DNA from: an uncultured Lentisphaerota bacterium
GTDB lineage: Bacteria; Verrucomicrobiota; Kiritimatiellia; CAIQIC01
Assembly (NCBI GenBank): GCA_903889245.1
Contig: CAISWQ010000038.1
Location: 1 to 64,000 of the forward strand
Length of the DNA: 64,000 nt
Direction of reading: 5' to 3'
Numbering within the stretch: the first letter of the stretch is position 1; each line of letters opens with the position of its first letter. Made by a program: the position numbers and the translations under genes. The notes under the pieces were generated by a model. The model saw only the letters and a list, made by a program, of their open reading frames with translations. It had not been told where the DNA came from and ran no database searches. Positions 17,242-25,823 of this stretch are shown here, one piece after another.

Positions 17242-18060
17242 TCAGCGCAGGTGGAACTGGCGCGCGGCCCTGGCGGGGGCGAGGCCGTCGTTGATGACGG
17301 CGTTCAGCGCCTCAATCAACCGCGCGGGATGGCGCGACATGAAGATGTTCCGCCCAAAGATGATGCCGCGCGCGCCGGACTGGATCGAGGCGTGGGCCTT
17401 TTCCAGCACGGCGAGGTCGGTGTTGAGCTTGTCGGCGCCGATGGTGAAGACCGGCACCGGGGTATTCGCGATGACCTCGTGGAAGCGCGGGCCGGTGTAG
17501 AAGGTCTTGATCAGGTCGGCGCCCAGCTCGGCCATGATGCGGGAGATGCGCTTGACCTTGTCGTGGACCTGGTCGGGCGTCTTCTCGGCGTGCTCGACGA
17601 CATAGCATTCGCCGATCAGCGGCAGGCCGAGGCGCTCCTTCTGGCGGACGGCCTCGGCGAAGAGCGCGACGTTCTGCGTCTCGCGCTGGCGATCGTTGTC
17701 CTCCTCGAGGAAGAGCGAGCAGATGACCGCGCCGGCGCCGGCGCGCGCGGCCTCCTCGACGGTGTTGATGAGCGCGGTGAAGCCCTCGCGATAGGCGAGC
17801 GGATAATAGAACGACGCCGACCAGTTGAGGCGCACGACGGGCACAGGCGCAGCCGGGCCGGTGAAGCGCTGCCAGTTCCGCTCGAGCATGACACGCGGCA
17901 GGAGCATCGCATCCACAGTGGCGCAGTTGGCCAGCGCCTTGTCCACCCGTTCGAGGCCGGCCTGCACGCCGTATTCCACCACGTGGTCCACGGCGGAGAT
18001 GACGAGATTCTTTTTGCCGCGGAACAACCGGTCCAGCCGCAGTTGAAGGCCTGTGTTCAT
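17242..18060 (-). CDS. Class I aldolase (DeoC/LacD/DhnA-type)
   Basis: A 272-residue cytoplasmic TIM-barrel protein. A-D-L-I-K-T-F-Y-T-G places the Schiff-base lysine at Lys185, and G-I-I-F-G-R-N-I-F is the phosphate-binding loop of DhnA/FbaB-type class I aldolases. It lacks a signal peptide and closes the eight-gene operon, with ATGA overlap to the mannitol-1-phosphate-dehydrogenase-like gene and AAAGGAG before the ATG. In an isomerase-kinase-aldolase scheme it would cleave a ketose phosphate into dihydroxyacetone phosphate plus an aldehyde; the specific ketose is not determinable. Confidence 0.8.
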   Translation of the reverse strand: MNTGLQLRLDRLFRGKKNLVISAVDHVVEYGVQAGLERVDKALANCATVDAMLLPRVMLERNWQRFTGPAAPVPVVRLNWSASFYYPLAYREGFTALINTVEEAARAGAGAVICSLFLEEDNDRQRETQNVALFAEAVRQKERLGLPLIGECYVVEHAEKTPDQVHDKVKRISRIMAELGADLIKTFYTGPRFHEVIANTPVPVFTIGADKLNTDLAVLEKAHASIQSGARGIIFGRNIFMSRHPARLIEALNAVINDGLAPARAARQFHLR

Positions 18061-19292
18061 GCTGACTCCTTTGCCGCCAGGGCGGCCAGTGTTTCGCGCC
18101 GGAGACTTCCGCCCCGGCGCAGTTCCTCCTGTATCCGGAGGTAGCGGCGCGCCACTTCGCCCAGCAGCGCACCGCTCAAGCCGGAGACTTCCTGCAAAAA
18201 CTTTTCGGGTCCGCCCGCGGCCTGCTGCACCACGGCGGCGTCCGGCGCGAACGGCCGGCCCGCCTCGTCGGGCGGCAGGAAGAACAGGCCGGCGGCGAGC
18301 GTGGTGGCGAGCCAGCCGTGCGGCAGGTCCGCCGCGGCGCACGCGCGCAGCGCGCCGGCGACGCGGTCCTCGGCGGAGAGTTTGCGGCCGAGGTCGCGGC
18401 CGACGCGATGGAGCGTATCGCCCAGGCTGCGGTTGCCGAAGCGCTGCAGCAGGTCCTCGATGTGGGCGGCCAGCGCGGCGGCGGTGAAGTCGCGCGGATA
18501 GGTGCGCAGCAGCCAGACGGCGGCCTCTTCCATCGCGCGGTGCGTCCACGAGCGAAGCTCCACGTCCTCGACGGCCTCGTAGGTGAAAACTTTTTGCGGC
18601 GCGACGAGGAAGGCGAAGTAGCCCAACGTCGCGTGGCCGAGGTTGTGGATGAAGGCTTTCCGGTCCACGTAGGCCTTCATATTGTCCTGCGGCGAGAGGC
18701 CGGGGACCGGCGGCACGCCGCCGAGCAGCGCGCGGCGGTCGAGAATGAGCGTGTTATAGGCTTCGGCATAGACGGTCAGCGGGTCGCGGCTGCGCTGCGC
18801 CTCGGGGATCAGCGGCACCATCTTGCCGATGCTGGTCTCCGCGAGGCCCACGTAAGTTTCCAGCGGGAAGCCAGCGGGCAGCAGCGGGCGCAGGCCGTCG
18901 CGCACAAGGTGCGCGGCGTCGCGGAGATTTTCGCACAGGATGAAATCCAGCGGCCCGCCGCCGCGGGCGTGGCGCGCCGCGAGGGCCTGCGCGAGCACGG
19001 GGAAGAGCTTGGGCAGCGCCTGCGGGCCGACGGCGGTGCCGCAGATATCGGCGTCAGCGAGCTCACGGCACACGGCGTCGGCCTCGAGCACGCTGATCGC
19101 GCGGACATTTTTGACGGCGATGTCGAAGTTCGTCCGGTCGCGGATGGCGACCGTGTAACCGCGGCGCGCGTTTAGCGCGGCGATCAGGCGCGCATCCACG
19201 TCGGCGAAGACGACCTCGTAGCCGGCTGCGGAAAAAAGCTGACCGATGAAGGACCGTCCGATATTCCCCGCGCCGAATTGCAGCAGTTTCAT
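18057..19292 (-). CDS. Mannitol-1-phosphate 5-dehydrogenase-like oxidoreductase
   Basis: A 411-residue polyol dehydrogenase of the long-chain mannitol dehydrogenase family. N-terminal G-A-G-N-I-G-R-S-F-I-G is the NAD-binding loop of MtlD-type enzymes, and D-R-K-A-F-I-H-N-L-G-H carries the catalytic Lys212, Asn217 and His220 (K-x4-N-x2-H). Length is near the family norm. It would interconvert a sugar or ketose phosphate and a polyol phosphate. It overlaps ATGA on both sides (Gfo/Idh upstream, aldolase downstream), so it is tightly coupled in the operon. Substrate may differ from mannitol-1-phosphate given the other genes. Confidence 0.78.
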   Translation of the reverse strand: MKLLQFGAGNIGRSFIGQLFSAAGYEVVFADVDARLIAALNARRGYTVAIRDRTNFDIAVKNVRAISVLEADAVCRELADADICGTAVGPQALPKLFPVLAQALAARHARGGGPLDFILCENLRDAAHLVRDGLRPLLPAGFPLETYVGLAETSIGKMVPLIPEAQRSRDPLTVYAEAYNTLILDRRALLGGVPPVPGLSPQDNMKAYVDRKAFIHNLGHATLGYFAFLVAPQKVFTYEAVEDVELRSWTHRAMEEAAVWLLRTYPRDFTAAALAAHIEDLLQRFGNRSLGDTLHRVGRDLGRKLSAEDRVAGALRACAAADLPHGWLATTLAAGLFFLPPDEAGRPFAPDAAVVQQAAGGPEKFLQEVSGLSGALLGEVARRYLRIQEELRRGGSLRRETLAALAAKESA

Positions 19293-20437
19293 GGCACCTC
19301 CACGCTCCGGCGGGTTTCGTGCGAGGCGAGCGCGGCCGTGAGCAGCGCGTGGCTCAACGCGGTTTCTGCGGGCGTCACATTACCAAAGGGGTGTTGCGAG
19401 CCGCCGTCGGCGAACTCCTCGCAGAAGGCGCCGATCATCTGCTGGAAGGCGTCGGAGAAGCCGAACTCGAAGATGCCGCCGGTGATCGAGGGCAGGAACG
19501 ATTGCGAGCCGGTCTCGACGCGGGTCCAGCCCTGCTCTGGGCCCGCGCCCTCGAGCAGGTACAGCGCCTTGGCGTCGGCGGTGGAAAATTTCGCGGAGCC
19601 CGCGGTGCCATAGACCTCGAGATACCACGTGTTCGTCGCGCCCGGCGCCATGCGTCGCGTCTCGAAGTGCAACGAGAATGGCGCGCCTGTCCGGGGATCG
19701 AGCGCCTGGCAGAGCAGCAGCGCGTTGTCCCATGTATCGCAGGGCACGCTGCCGCCCTTGCCATCGGGCCGGCGCTCGACCAGCTTCTGCAGGTCGGCGT
19801 AGACGGAGCGCGGCTGCCAGCCCAGCCGGAAGGGCACGTGCTGCGTGTGCAGGCCGAGGTCGCCCATGCAGCCGTACGCGCCGTTGAGCGCGGCGATGCG
19901 CTTCCAGTTGATCGGCTTCTGCGGGTCCATGTCGCTGCTGTGGTGGAAGCCGCTGCGCACCTCGATCAGGCGGCCGTAGCGGCCGGCGCGCAGCCACTCG
20001 ACCAGGCGCTTGCACGCGGGGAAGTAGGGGAACTCGGAGCTACAGCGGACGACCAGCTCCGGGTGCGCGCGCACCGCGTCGAGGATCGCCGCGTTGGCGG
20101 GCTGATCCATCCCGAAGGGCTTCTCGCCCAGCAGATGTTTGCCGGCGTCGAGGATCGCGGTGTAGAGCTCGGCGTGCAGGTTGTGCGGGACGGCGCAATA
20201 GACCGCGTCCACGTCCGGCGCGGCGAGCAGCGCGCGATAGTCGGTGGTCGCGAGCGCGAGGCCGGGCACGTGCTCCTTGAACCAGTCGAGCGCCGCGGGC
20301 TGCGTATCGCAGACGGCGGCGAGCTCCGGCTGCGGCGCGGCGGTCTTCAGGTGGCACCAGCGCGCGACCGCGCTCGCGAACTCGCGGCCCATCAGCCCGA
20401 GGCCGATGATGCCGAACCGGATTTTCTTTCTGCTCAT
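19289..20437 (-). CDS. Gfo/Idh/MocA-family oxidoreductase
   Basis: A 382-residue protein: N-terminal Rossmann G-I-I-G-L-G-L-M-G-R, then the family's G-E-K-P-F-G motif containing the catalytic Lys, and a C-terminal alpha/beta dimerisation domain. No signal peptide, so cytoplasmic, unlike the many Tat-exported Gfo/Idh proteins of PVC bacteria. It would oxidise a sugar, inositol or amino sugar hydroxyl with NAD(P). It sits between the class III aminotransferase and the polyol dehydrogenase in the operon. An oxidoreductase next to a PLP aminotransferase is the classical way to make or remove an amino sugar or cyclitol amine, but that is inference. Confidence 0.85.
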   Translation of the reverse strand: MSRKKIRFGIIGLGLMGREFASAVARWCHLKTAAPQPELAAVCDTQPAALDWFKEHVPGLALATTDYRALLAAPDVDAVYCAVPHNLHAELYTAILDAGKHLLGEKPFGMDQPANAAILDAVRAHPELVVRCSSEFPYFPACKRLVEWLRAGRYGRLIEVRSGFHHSSDMDPQKPINWKRIAALNGAYGCMGDLGLHTQHVPFRLGWQPRSVYADLQKLVERRPDGKGGSVPCDTWDNALLLCQALDPRTGAPFSLHFETRRMAPGATNTWYLEVYGTAGSAKFSTADAKALYLLEGAGPEQGWTRVETGSQSFLPSITGGIFEFGFSDAFQQMIGAFCEEFADGGSQHPFGNVTPAETALSHALLTAALASHETRRSVEVP

Positions 20438-20440
20438 GCG

Positions 20441-21835
20441 TCACTCTTCCTGGCCGGCGGAGACTGTAGCATAGCCGAACTCGCGCTCGACCTCGGCGAT
20501 GGCTTCCTCGATCAGGTCCATGCCTTTCATTGCATGCTCCTCATCCATGATCAGCGGTGGCGACATGCGCAGGATGTGGCCGGCCGGAATCCACGCGAGG
20601 CCCTTGCGGAACGCCTTCTGATAAACCAGCCTGCCCGCCTCGTTGAACGGTTCCTTGGTGCGCTTGTCCTTGACCAGCTCGATGCCGAGCAGGAAGCCCT
20701 TGCCGCGCACGTCGCCGATGATCGGGTGCGCCGTCTTCATCTGCTCCATGCGCCGCAGGAATACGGCGCCGACCGCGCGGACGTTCTGCAGAATCTCCTC
20801 CTCCTCGATCACCTCGATGCTGGCGAGCGCGGCGGCGCAGGCCATCGGGTTGCCGCCGTAGCTGCTGGAGGCGGAAATCTTGTTCAGGCTGTCGGCGTAT
20901 TCCTCCTTCACGATCATCGCGGTGACGGGGAAGCCGTTGCCGAACGATTTGCCGAACGTGATGATGTCCGGCACGGTGTCCCAGTGCGAGAGCGTCACCC
21001 ACTCGCCGGTGCGGCCCATGCCGGCGAGGACCTCGTCGGAGAACAGCAGGATTTTCTTCCGGTCGCAGAACGCGCGGAGCTTCGGGAAGAAATCGTCGGG
21101 CGGAAAGACGGAGCCGCCCCAGCCCTGCACGGGTTCGAGCACGAACGCGGCGACGTTGCCGACCGTGGACTCGCGGATGAATTCCTCGTAGAAGGCGATA
21201 TGGCGGTCGGTATCAATCGTGCCATCGGGCTTGGCGAAGGCCGGGCGGTAGGGGTTGGGGCGCGGCACCATGTAGAAGCCCGGCGCGCGCGTCGCGCCGT
21301 AGGAGAACACGTCGCCGCGGATCATCTGCGCGCACGAAACCGCCGCCATGCTCTTGCCGTGGAAATCGCGGAAGCAGGAGAGGAACTCCTGCTTGTTGGT
21401 GATGGCGCGCGCGGCGCGGATGCCGGCCTCGACCGCGGACGTGCCGTCGCTATAGAGCTGCATGCCGGTGAGCCTGCCCGGCAGGATGGCCGCGAGTTTT
21501 TCAAGGAGCTGCTCCTTCACCGGCGTGGTGAAGTCGTGGCAGTTCATCAGTTTTTTGGCCCAGTGCGCAATGGCCTCGGAGACCTTCGGGTGGCAGTGGC
21601 CGAGCGAGGTGACGTAGATGCCCGATGAGAAGTCGAGGTAGCGGTTGCCATCCACGTCTTTGAGCATGATGCCGTGGCCTTCCGAAAAGCAGACCGGGAA
21701 AAGTGTCACCTGCTCGCTCAAGCCTTTCATGTAGCGCGCGGTGTTCGCGTGCATCTTTTTGGAGACCGGGCCCGGCGTCTCCGTGACCAGGTGCGGCAGG
21801 CCCCGGGCGCTTTCCTTCCACCAGTTTTTGCTCAT
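20441..21835 (-). CDS. Class III PLP-dependent aminotransferase
   Basis: A 464-residue fold-type I aminotransferase. Y-S-D-G-T-S-A-V-E binds the PLP phosphate region, L-F-S-D-E-V-L-A-G-M-G-R-T-G is the class III core motif (Asp to the PLP nitrogen), and I-T-F-G-K-S-F-G-N-G contains the internal aldimine Lys296. Class III members use omega-amino acids, diamines, taurine or amino sugars. It begins with ATGA overlap to the amidohydrolase and is 3 nt from the Gfo/Idh start. Its presence in a sugar operon is unusual and suggests a nitrogenous sugar or amine by-product. Confidence 0.85.
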   Translation of the reverse strand: MSKNWWKESARGLPHLVTETPGPVSKKMHANTARYMKGLSEQVTLFPVCFSEGHGIMLKDVDGNRYLDFSSGIYVTSLGHCHPKVSEAIAHWAKKLMNCHDFTTPVKEQLLEKLAAILPGRLTGMQLYSDGTSAVEAGIRAARAITNKQEFLSCFRDFHGKSMAAVSCAQMIRGDVFSYGATRAPGFYMVPRPNPYRPAFAKPDGTIDTDRHIAFYEEFIRESTVGNVAAFVLEPVQGWGGSVFPPDDFFPKLRAFCDRKKILLFSDEVLAGMGRTGEWVTLSHWDTVPDIITFGKSFGNGFPVTAMIVKEEYADSLNKISASSSYGGNPMACAAALASIEVIEEEEILQNVRAVGAVFLRRMEQMKTAHPIIGDVRGKGFLLGIELVKDKRTKEPFNEAGRLVYQKAFRKGLAWIPAGHILRMSPPLIMDEEHAMKGMDLIEEAIAEVEREFGYATVSAGQEE

Positions 21836-22917
21836 GACGTTTTCTCCTTGGCATGGGGTTGTGTCTGCGCGAGGGCGATCAGCCGCTCGGCGTTGCGTGC
21901 GAAGATGCGCTCGACGCCCTCGCGGCCGACGCCGGTTTCGCGGCAGGCGTCTTTGAGGGCCTTGAGCGCTTCATACATGTAGAGCGTGTAGGTCGCCTCG
22001 ATGGCGGGCGGCTCGCGCTGCGTATTGAAATGGAACGGATGGCTCGTGTGCTGGATATAGCGGCGGCCGGCCCACGTCTGCCGCCCGCGCATCAGCAGGA
22101 TCGGGTTATCGGTGCCGAACAGGATGCGCTCCGGCCCGAGATGCCGCAGCGCAAGCGCGTACACCTCCGGGTTGAGCACCGCCGAGCAGTCGAAGAACAG
22201 CCCCGGGTCGTCGGCCAGCGGCAGCAGCCCTTCCTCGGCGTGCGGCCGGGTGTAGCAGCGCCCGAGGTGCGCGAGCACGAGCTGGATGTGCGGATAGCGC
22301 CGCCGGATTTCGCGCACCTCGCGCTGGTTCACCGGGTCGCCGAGGCGGCCGGCGCGCGGAACGTGCAGTGTCACCCAGGCCCGCCGCGCGTCGAGCACCT
22401 CCAGGTGCTGGTGCGGCAGGAAGTCGAAGATCGAGGCCTCGAGATATTTGTCGCGCGACTGCGCGTCGTAGCCGATGAGCGAGTAGTAGGGCTTCACGCC
22501 GATGATGCCGGGCTGGTCGAGCGCCTGCGCGAGCTGCGCCGGCTTCCACGAGGGGCGCAGCAGCGCCAGCGCGTGCCAGCCGCGCCGCGCGAACTCGGTC
22601 GCGACGTAGCGGTTGGCGCCCTCGAGGTCCCAGCCGAGCGAGGGGTAGCCGAAGCCGACGCACGAAAATTTCCGGCCGGGGAAGACCGTGCGGAAGCAGC
22701 GCTCGGCCGTCGCCGCATCCATCATCTCGTCCACTTCCATGACCCAGTAGGAGCGCCGCAGCTCCTCGGTCACGACCTCGGTGCGGAACTGCGGGTCCAC
22801 GATGTGGACGTGCGCATCCACGAGCTGCGCCGGCACCCAGTCCTCGAGGTGCTCCGCCCAGAAGGCGCGATCCATGTCGCGGTAGGTGAACACATGATGG
22901 AGCTTGATCTCGTCCAT
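21832..22917 (-). CDS. Amidohydrolase-2-family metal-dependent hydrolase
   Basis: A 361-residue cytoplasmic TIM-barrel protein. L-V-D-A-H-V-H-I-V-D is the H-x-H metal motif, L-V-L-A-H-L-G-R the next His strand, and I-L-F-G-T-D-N-P the catalytic Asp. This amidohydrolase_2 group includes lactonases, decarboxylases and L-fuconolactonase-like enzymes. In this operon a lactonase or C-N/C-C hydrolase step is plausible, but no residue fixes the substrate. It follows the isomerase-like gene by 8 nt and overlaps the aminotransferase start. Confidence 0.75.
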   Translation of the reverse strand: MDEIKLHHVFTYRDMDRAFWAEHLEDWVPAQLVDAHVHIVDPQFRTEVVTEELRRSYWVMEVDEMMDAATAERCFRTVFPGRKFSCVGFGYPSLGWDLEGANRYVATEFARRGWHALALLRPSWKPAQLAQALDQPGIIGVKPYYSLIGYDAQSRDKYLEASIFDFLPHQHLEVLDARRAWVTLHVPRAGRLGDPVNQREVREIRRRYPHIQLVLAHLGRCYTRPHAEEGLLPLADDPGLFFDCSAVLNPEVYALALRHLGPERILFGTDNPILLMRGRQTWAGRRYIQHTSHPFHFNTQREPPAIEATYTLYMYEALKALKDACRETGVGREGVERIFARNAERLIALAQTQPHAKEKTS

Positions 22918-22925
22918 GCGCGTTC

Positions 22926-24314
22926 CTACATCCGGCAGCCCTCCGCGCCGATCAGGCGGGCGAACTGCAGCAGGCTCTCCGCGTGCTCGCCGAGGACGAG
23001 CGCGCTGTGGTGCGTCCCGCCGAGTTGCGAGAAGCGTTCGAGGAACGGGCCGAGCGGCAGGCGCGGCCGGAACCAGCCGCGCACCCACTTCTGGAATTCC
23101 GGGTGTGTCGCATCCTCCAGCACATCCACCGGTGCGACGATCAGCCGGAACGTGTCGTCGGGGCCCGGCGCGAGATTGACCAGCGTCGCCGGCCCGGGCC
23201 GCGGCGCGAGGCCGAGCGCCGCGGGATTCCGCGCGGGCGAGAGGCCGTACTCCTTTTCGTAGAGCAGCGGCTGCGCGGCGGCGAGTTCCGGGTTGAACTC
23301 GCCCATGTGCGAGATGAAGACCGAGCCGCCCGCCCAGTCCGGGCAGAACATCTCCGCGAACGAGGTCAGGCCGTAGCCCGCCGCGAGCGCCGCCACCAGC
23401 GCCGCGGTGAGCACATCGCCCTCGCCGGCGAAACCGGTGCCGCGCGCCATCGCCTTGCAGCATTCGAGGAAGGGCACGGTGTTGACCGGCCCCTCGCTCT
23501 CGCGGAACGCGTCGAAGTTCAGGCTGAACGCGTTGTAGTTGTGCTGCGCGAGGTAGTGCCGCAGGCCGAGCCCCAACCGCAGCGAGCGGCGATGAACCTC
23601 GGCGCTGATCTCCGCGCGATAGCGCTGCAGATCGAGCTGGCGCTCGGCCTCGATCTCCGCCTCGGAAACTTTCTCGGCACTGGGACCGAGCGCGGCGGGC
23701 GCGATGGTCTCGGCCGTGATGCCGAGCGTGCGGCGCAGCACGGCGGCCTCGATGCGGAAATCGCCCATGCCCTCGAACGCGCCACCGATGCACAGCGCGC
23801 GCGTCTGCTTCAGCCTCCGCGCGGCGCACGCGGCGCGGGCCAGCGCCACGGCGCGCTCCATGATGGCCGCATCGGAGAGATGGCCGGCGATCACGTCATA
23901 ACTTTTTCCGCGCCGCCGCAACATCGTCGCCAGATCCTGCACGCCGTGGATGCCGTGGTTATAGAGCAGCAGCTCCGGCGCGGCGTCGCGCGGGAAGGCG
24001 GCGGCGGGTGTGATGTCCAGCAGCAGCAGCGGCAGCGCGGAGGCGGCCAGCAGGTCGGCGGATTCGAGCGAGGGCGAGTAGGCCAGATGCACCGTCACCA
24101 CGAGGTCCACGTTTTCCTTGTCAAACTGCGCCAGCGCGGCGGCGATCTCGGCGTGTACGCAGCAGACCGGGCTCGCGGTGACCGCGACGCCGCGCGCCTG
24201 GAACTGCTCCTGCACCTGCGCGACGAGCGGCACGACCTTCTCGCGGAGGCCGGGCAGCACGCGGTCATAGAGCGCAACGTAGAGCGGCAGCAGACCGATC
24301 CGGGGCTGGTTCAT
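22926..24314 (-). CDS. L-arabinose/L-fucose isomerase-superfamily protein
   Basis: A 462-residue protein with the three-domain AraA/FucI-like layout: an N-terminal substrate-binding Rossmann-like part (I-G-L-L-P-L-Y-V-A-L), a middle part with G-E-G-D-V-L-T-A, and a C-terminal M-G-E-F-N-P segment resembling the metal-ligand Glu region. It would isomerise an aldose to a ketose. The family contains many uncharacterised members, so the sugar cannot be named. It is co-translated after the FGGY kinase (ATGA overlap). A longer in-frame reading to 25040 lies inside the kinase gene and is spurious. Confidence 0.72.
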   Translation of the reverse strand: MNQPRIGLLPLYVALYDRVLPGLREKVVPLVAQVQEQFQARGVAVTASPVCCVHAEIAAALAQFDKENVDLVVTVHLAYSPSLESADLLAASALPLLLLDITPAAAFPRDAAPELLLYNHGIHGVQDLATMLRRRGKSYDVIAGHLSDAAIMERAVALARAACAARRLKQTRALCIGGAFEGMGDFRIEAAVLRRTLGITAETIAPAALGPSAEKVSEAEIEAERQLDLQRYRAEISAEVHRRSLRLGLGLRHYLAQHNYNAFSLNFDAFRESEGPVNTVPFLECCKAMARGTGFAGEGDVLTAALVAALAAGYGLTSFAEMFCPDWAGGSVFISHMGEFNPELAAAQPLLYEKEYGLSPARNPAALGLAPRPGPATLVNLAPGPDDTFRLIVAPVDVLEDATHPEFQKWVRGWFRPRLPLGPFLERFSQLGGTHHSALVLGEHAESLLQFARLIGAEGCRM

Positions 24315-25807
24315 GGGGCCTTTCCTCCGGCGCCGGCGGGGATGAACGCGCTGTCCAGCGCATCGCCGGCGTAGAGCCGCCGGAAAAGTTCCGCGTAGAG
24401 CCGGCGCAGGCCGTCGAGCTGCGCGCGGTCCGGCCCGGCGTCGGCGTGCAATGGTTCCATCGGCATGCGGCAGGCTGCCGGGCTGAAGGGGTAAAGACAG
24501 CCGCGCGTGCCCATGCCATCGGCTTCCGTGATCAGGTGGAGCGGCAGCGGAGCGAACAGCACGGCGAGCAGTTGCTGGAACGCGCGGCCGCGGCTCGCGC
24601 CGCCGCACAGCACGAGGCTGTCGAGCGCGCCCGCCGCCCGCAGCGGCGCGAACATCCGGTCGAACTCCAGGCACATGCCCGCGGCCACGGCGCGCAGCAT
24701 GTCCGCCGGCACCGTCGCGGGGCTGACGCCATAGAGCACGCCCGAGCCCGCGCCGCCGCCGAGCTGGCTCGGCCGGTTGACCCACGGCAAAAACATCAGG
24801 CCTGCCGGCGGCAGCAGCCGCTCCTTGAAAAGGTCCGCCTGCCGCCGCAGCGCCTCGCGCAAATCCGCGTGGACGAACTGCGCCAGCGCCCAGTCCCACG
24901 TGACGTTGCCGGTCAGCAGCGGCTGGATGAGCAGGCGCCCCGTGCCCACCGGCGCCGGGATGGGCAGTTGATAGCCCGAGCCGCGCCCGAAGTCGCCGGC
25001 CAGTACGAAGTTCCCGACCCACGCCGTGCCGAGCGAGCACTCGAGCGGCCGCTGCGACACGTGCGCCACCGAGAGATAGCCCGCCTCGTGATCGTTGTAG
25101 GGGCCGGCGACCGGCAGCCCCGCCGGCAGGCCCAGCCGCGCCGCGGCCGCCGCCGTCAGCGGCGCGGTGGCGTGTCCGCGCCGCAGCGGCGCGAAGAAAT
25201 CCACCGGCAGCCCCACCAGTTCCAGCGGCGTCGCCGTCAATTGATCGGCGCGCGCGTCATAGCAGCCGCTCTGCAGCGCGTGACACGCCTCCTGCCGCCA
25301 TGCGCCGGTCAGTTGATGGAACACATATTCGCCGACACCGACGTAGAGGTTCTGCGCGCCGAACAAATCCGGCTGACGCTCGCGCAGCCACAGCACGCGG
25401 CCGAGCCCCACGCCGGGATCGTCGCGCAGCGAGAACGCGGACCAGAACGCGGCGGGTTGCTGCCCGCGGACGCGCAGGTAGTGCGCGAAGCAGCGGTAGT
25501 CGTTCCAGAGATAGATCGGCGTCAGCGGCCGGCCATCGCCGCGCTGGACGATCAGCGTGCTGCCGCCCTGCGCGGCCAGGCCGAGGCCGGCGACCCGCGC
25601 CCAGCGCGCGCCGGTCTTCTGGCGCAGCTCGGCGCAGACCGCGGCCAGCGCGCCCAGCAGCATGTCCGGGTTCTGCTCGCGCGTGCCCTCCTCGCCCTCG
25701 GTCTGGATCGGCAGGCGGCACGCGGCCTCGGCGAGGCAGCGCCCCGAGTCCGGCTCATAGGCCGCCGCCTTGAGCCCGGTCGTTCCCAAATCCAACCCGA
25801 TCAACAT
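24311..25807 (-). CDS. FGGY-family carbohydrate kinase
   Basis: A 498-residue kinase: N-terminal D-L-G-T-T-G-L-K phosphate-1 loop, L-A-A-Q-G-G, the catalytic region G-P-Y-N-D-H-E-A with Asp239 as likely base, and L-C-G-G-A-S-R-G adenosine loop. It would phosphorylate the ketose made by the adjacent isomerase. The N-D-H-E-A catalytic segment differs from the H-D-x-x-S-A or G-D-Q-x-A forms of rhamnulo- and xylulokinases, supporting an unusual substrate. Located between DeoR (16 nt upstream) and the isomerase-like gene (overlap). Confidence 0.85.
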   Translation of the reverse strand: MLIGLDLGTTGLKAAAYEPDSGRCLAEAACRLPIQTEGEEGTREQNPDMLLGALAAVCAELRQKTGARWARVAGLGLAAQGGSTLIVQRGDGRPLTPIYLWNDYRCFAHYLRVRGQQPAAFWSAFSLRDDPGVGLGRVLWLRERQPDLFGAQNLYVGVGEYVFHQLTGAWRQEACHALQSGCYDARADQLTATPLELVGLPVDFFAPLRRGHATAPLTAAAAARLGLPAGLPVAGPYNDHEAGYLSVAHVSQRPLECSLGTAWVGNFVLAGDFGRGSGYQLPIPAPVGTGRLLIQPLLTGNVTWDWALAQFVHADLREALRRQADLFKERLLPPAGLMFLPWVNRPSQLGGGAGSGVLYGVSPATVPADMLRAVAAGMCLEFDRMFAPLRAAGALDSLVLCGGASRGRAFQQLLAVLFAPLPLHLITEADGMGTRGCLYPFSPAACRMPMEPLHADAGPDRAQLDGLRRLYAELFRRLYAGDALDSAFIPAGAGGKAP

Positions 25808-25823
25808 ACGCTGTTTCCTTTCT

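Noticed and set aside
19319-21628. A 769-codon plus-strand open frame
   Set aside because: Antisense shadow of the Gfo/Idh and aminotransferase genes, both of which have clear family motifs.
23000-25040. Extension of the isomerase-like frame to 25040
   Set aside because: The extra part lies within the FGGY kinase gene, which has intact kinase motifs in another frame; the ATG at 24314 overlaps the kinase stop as expected in this operon.
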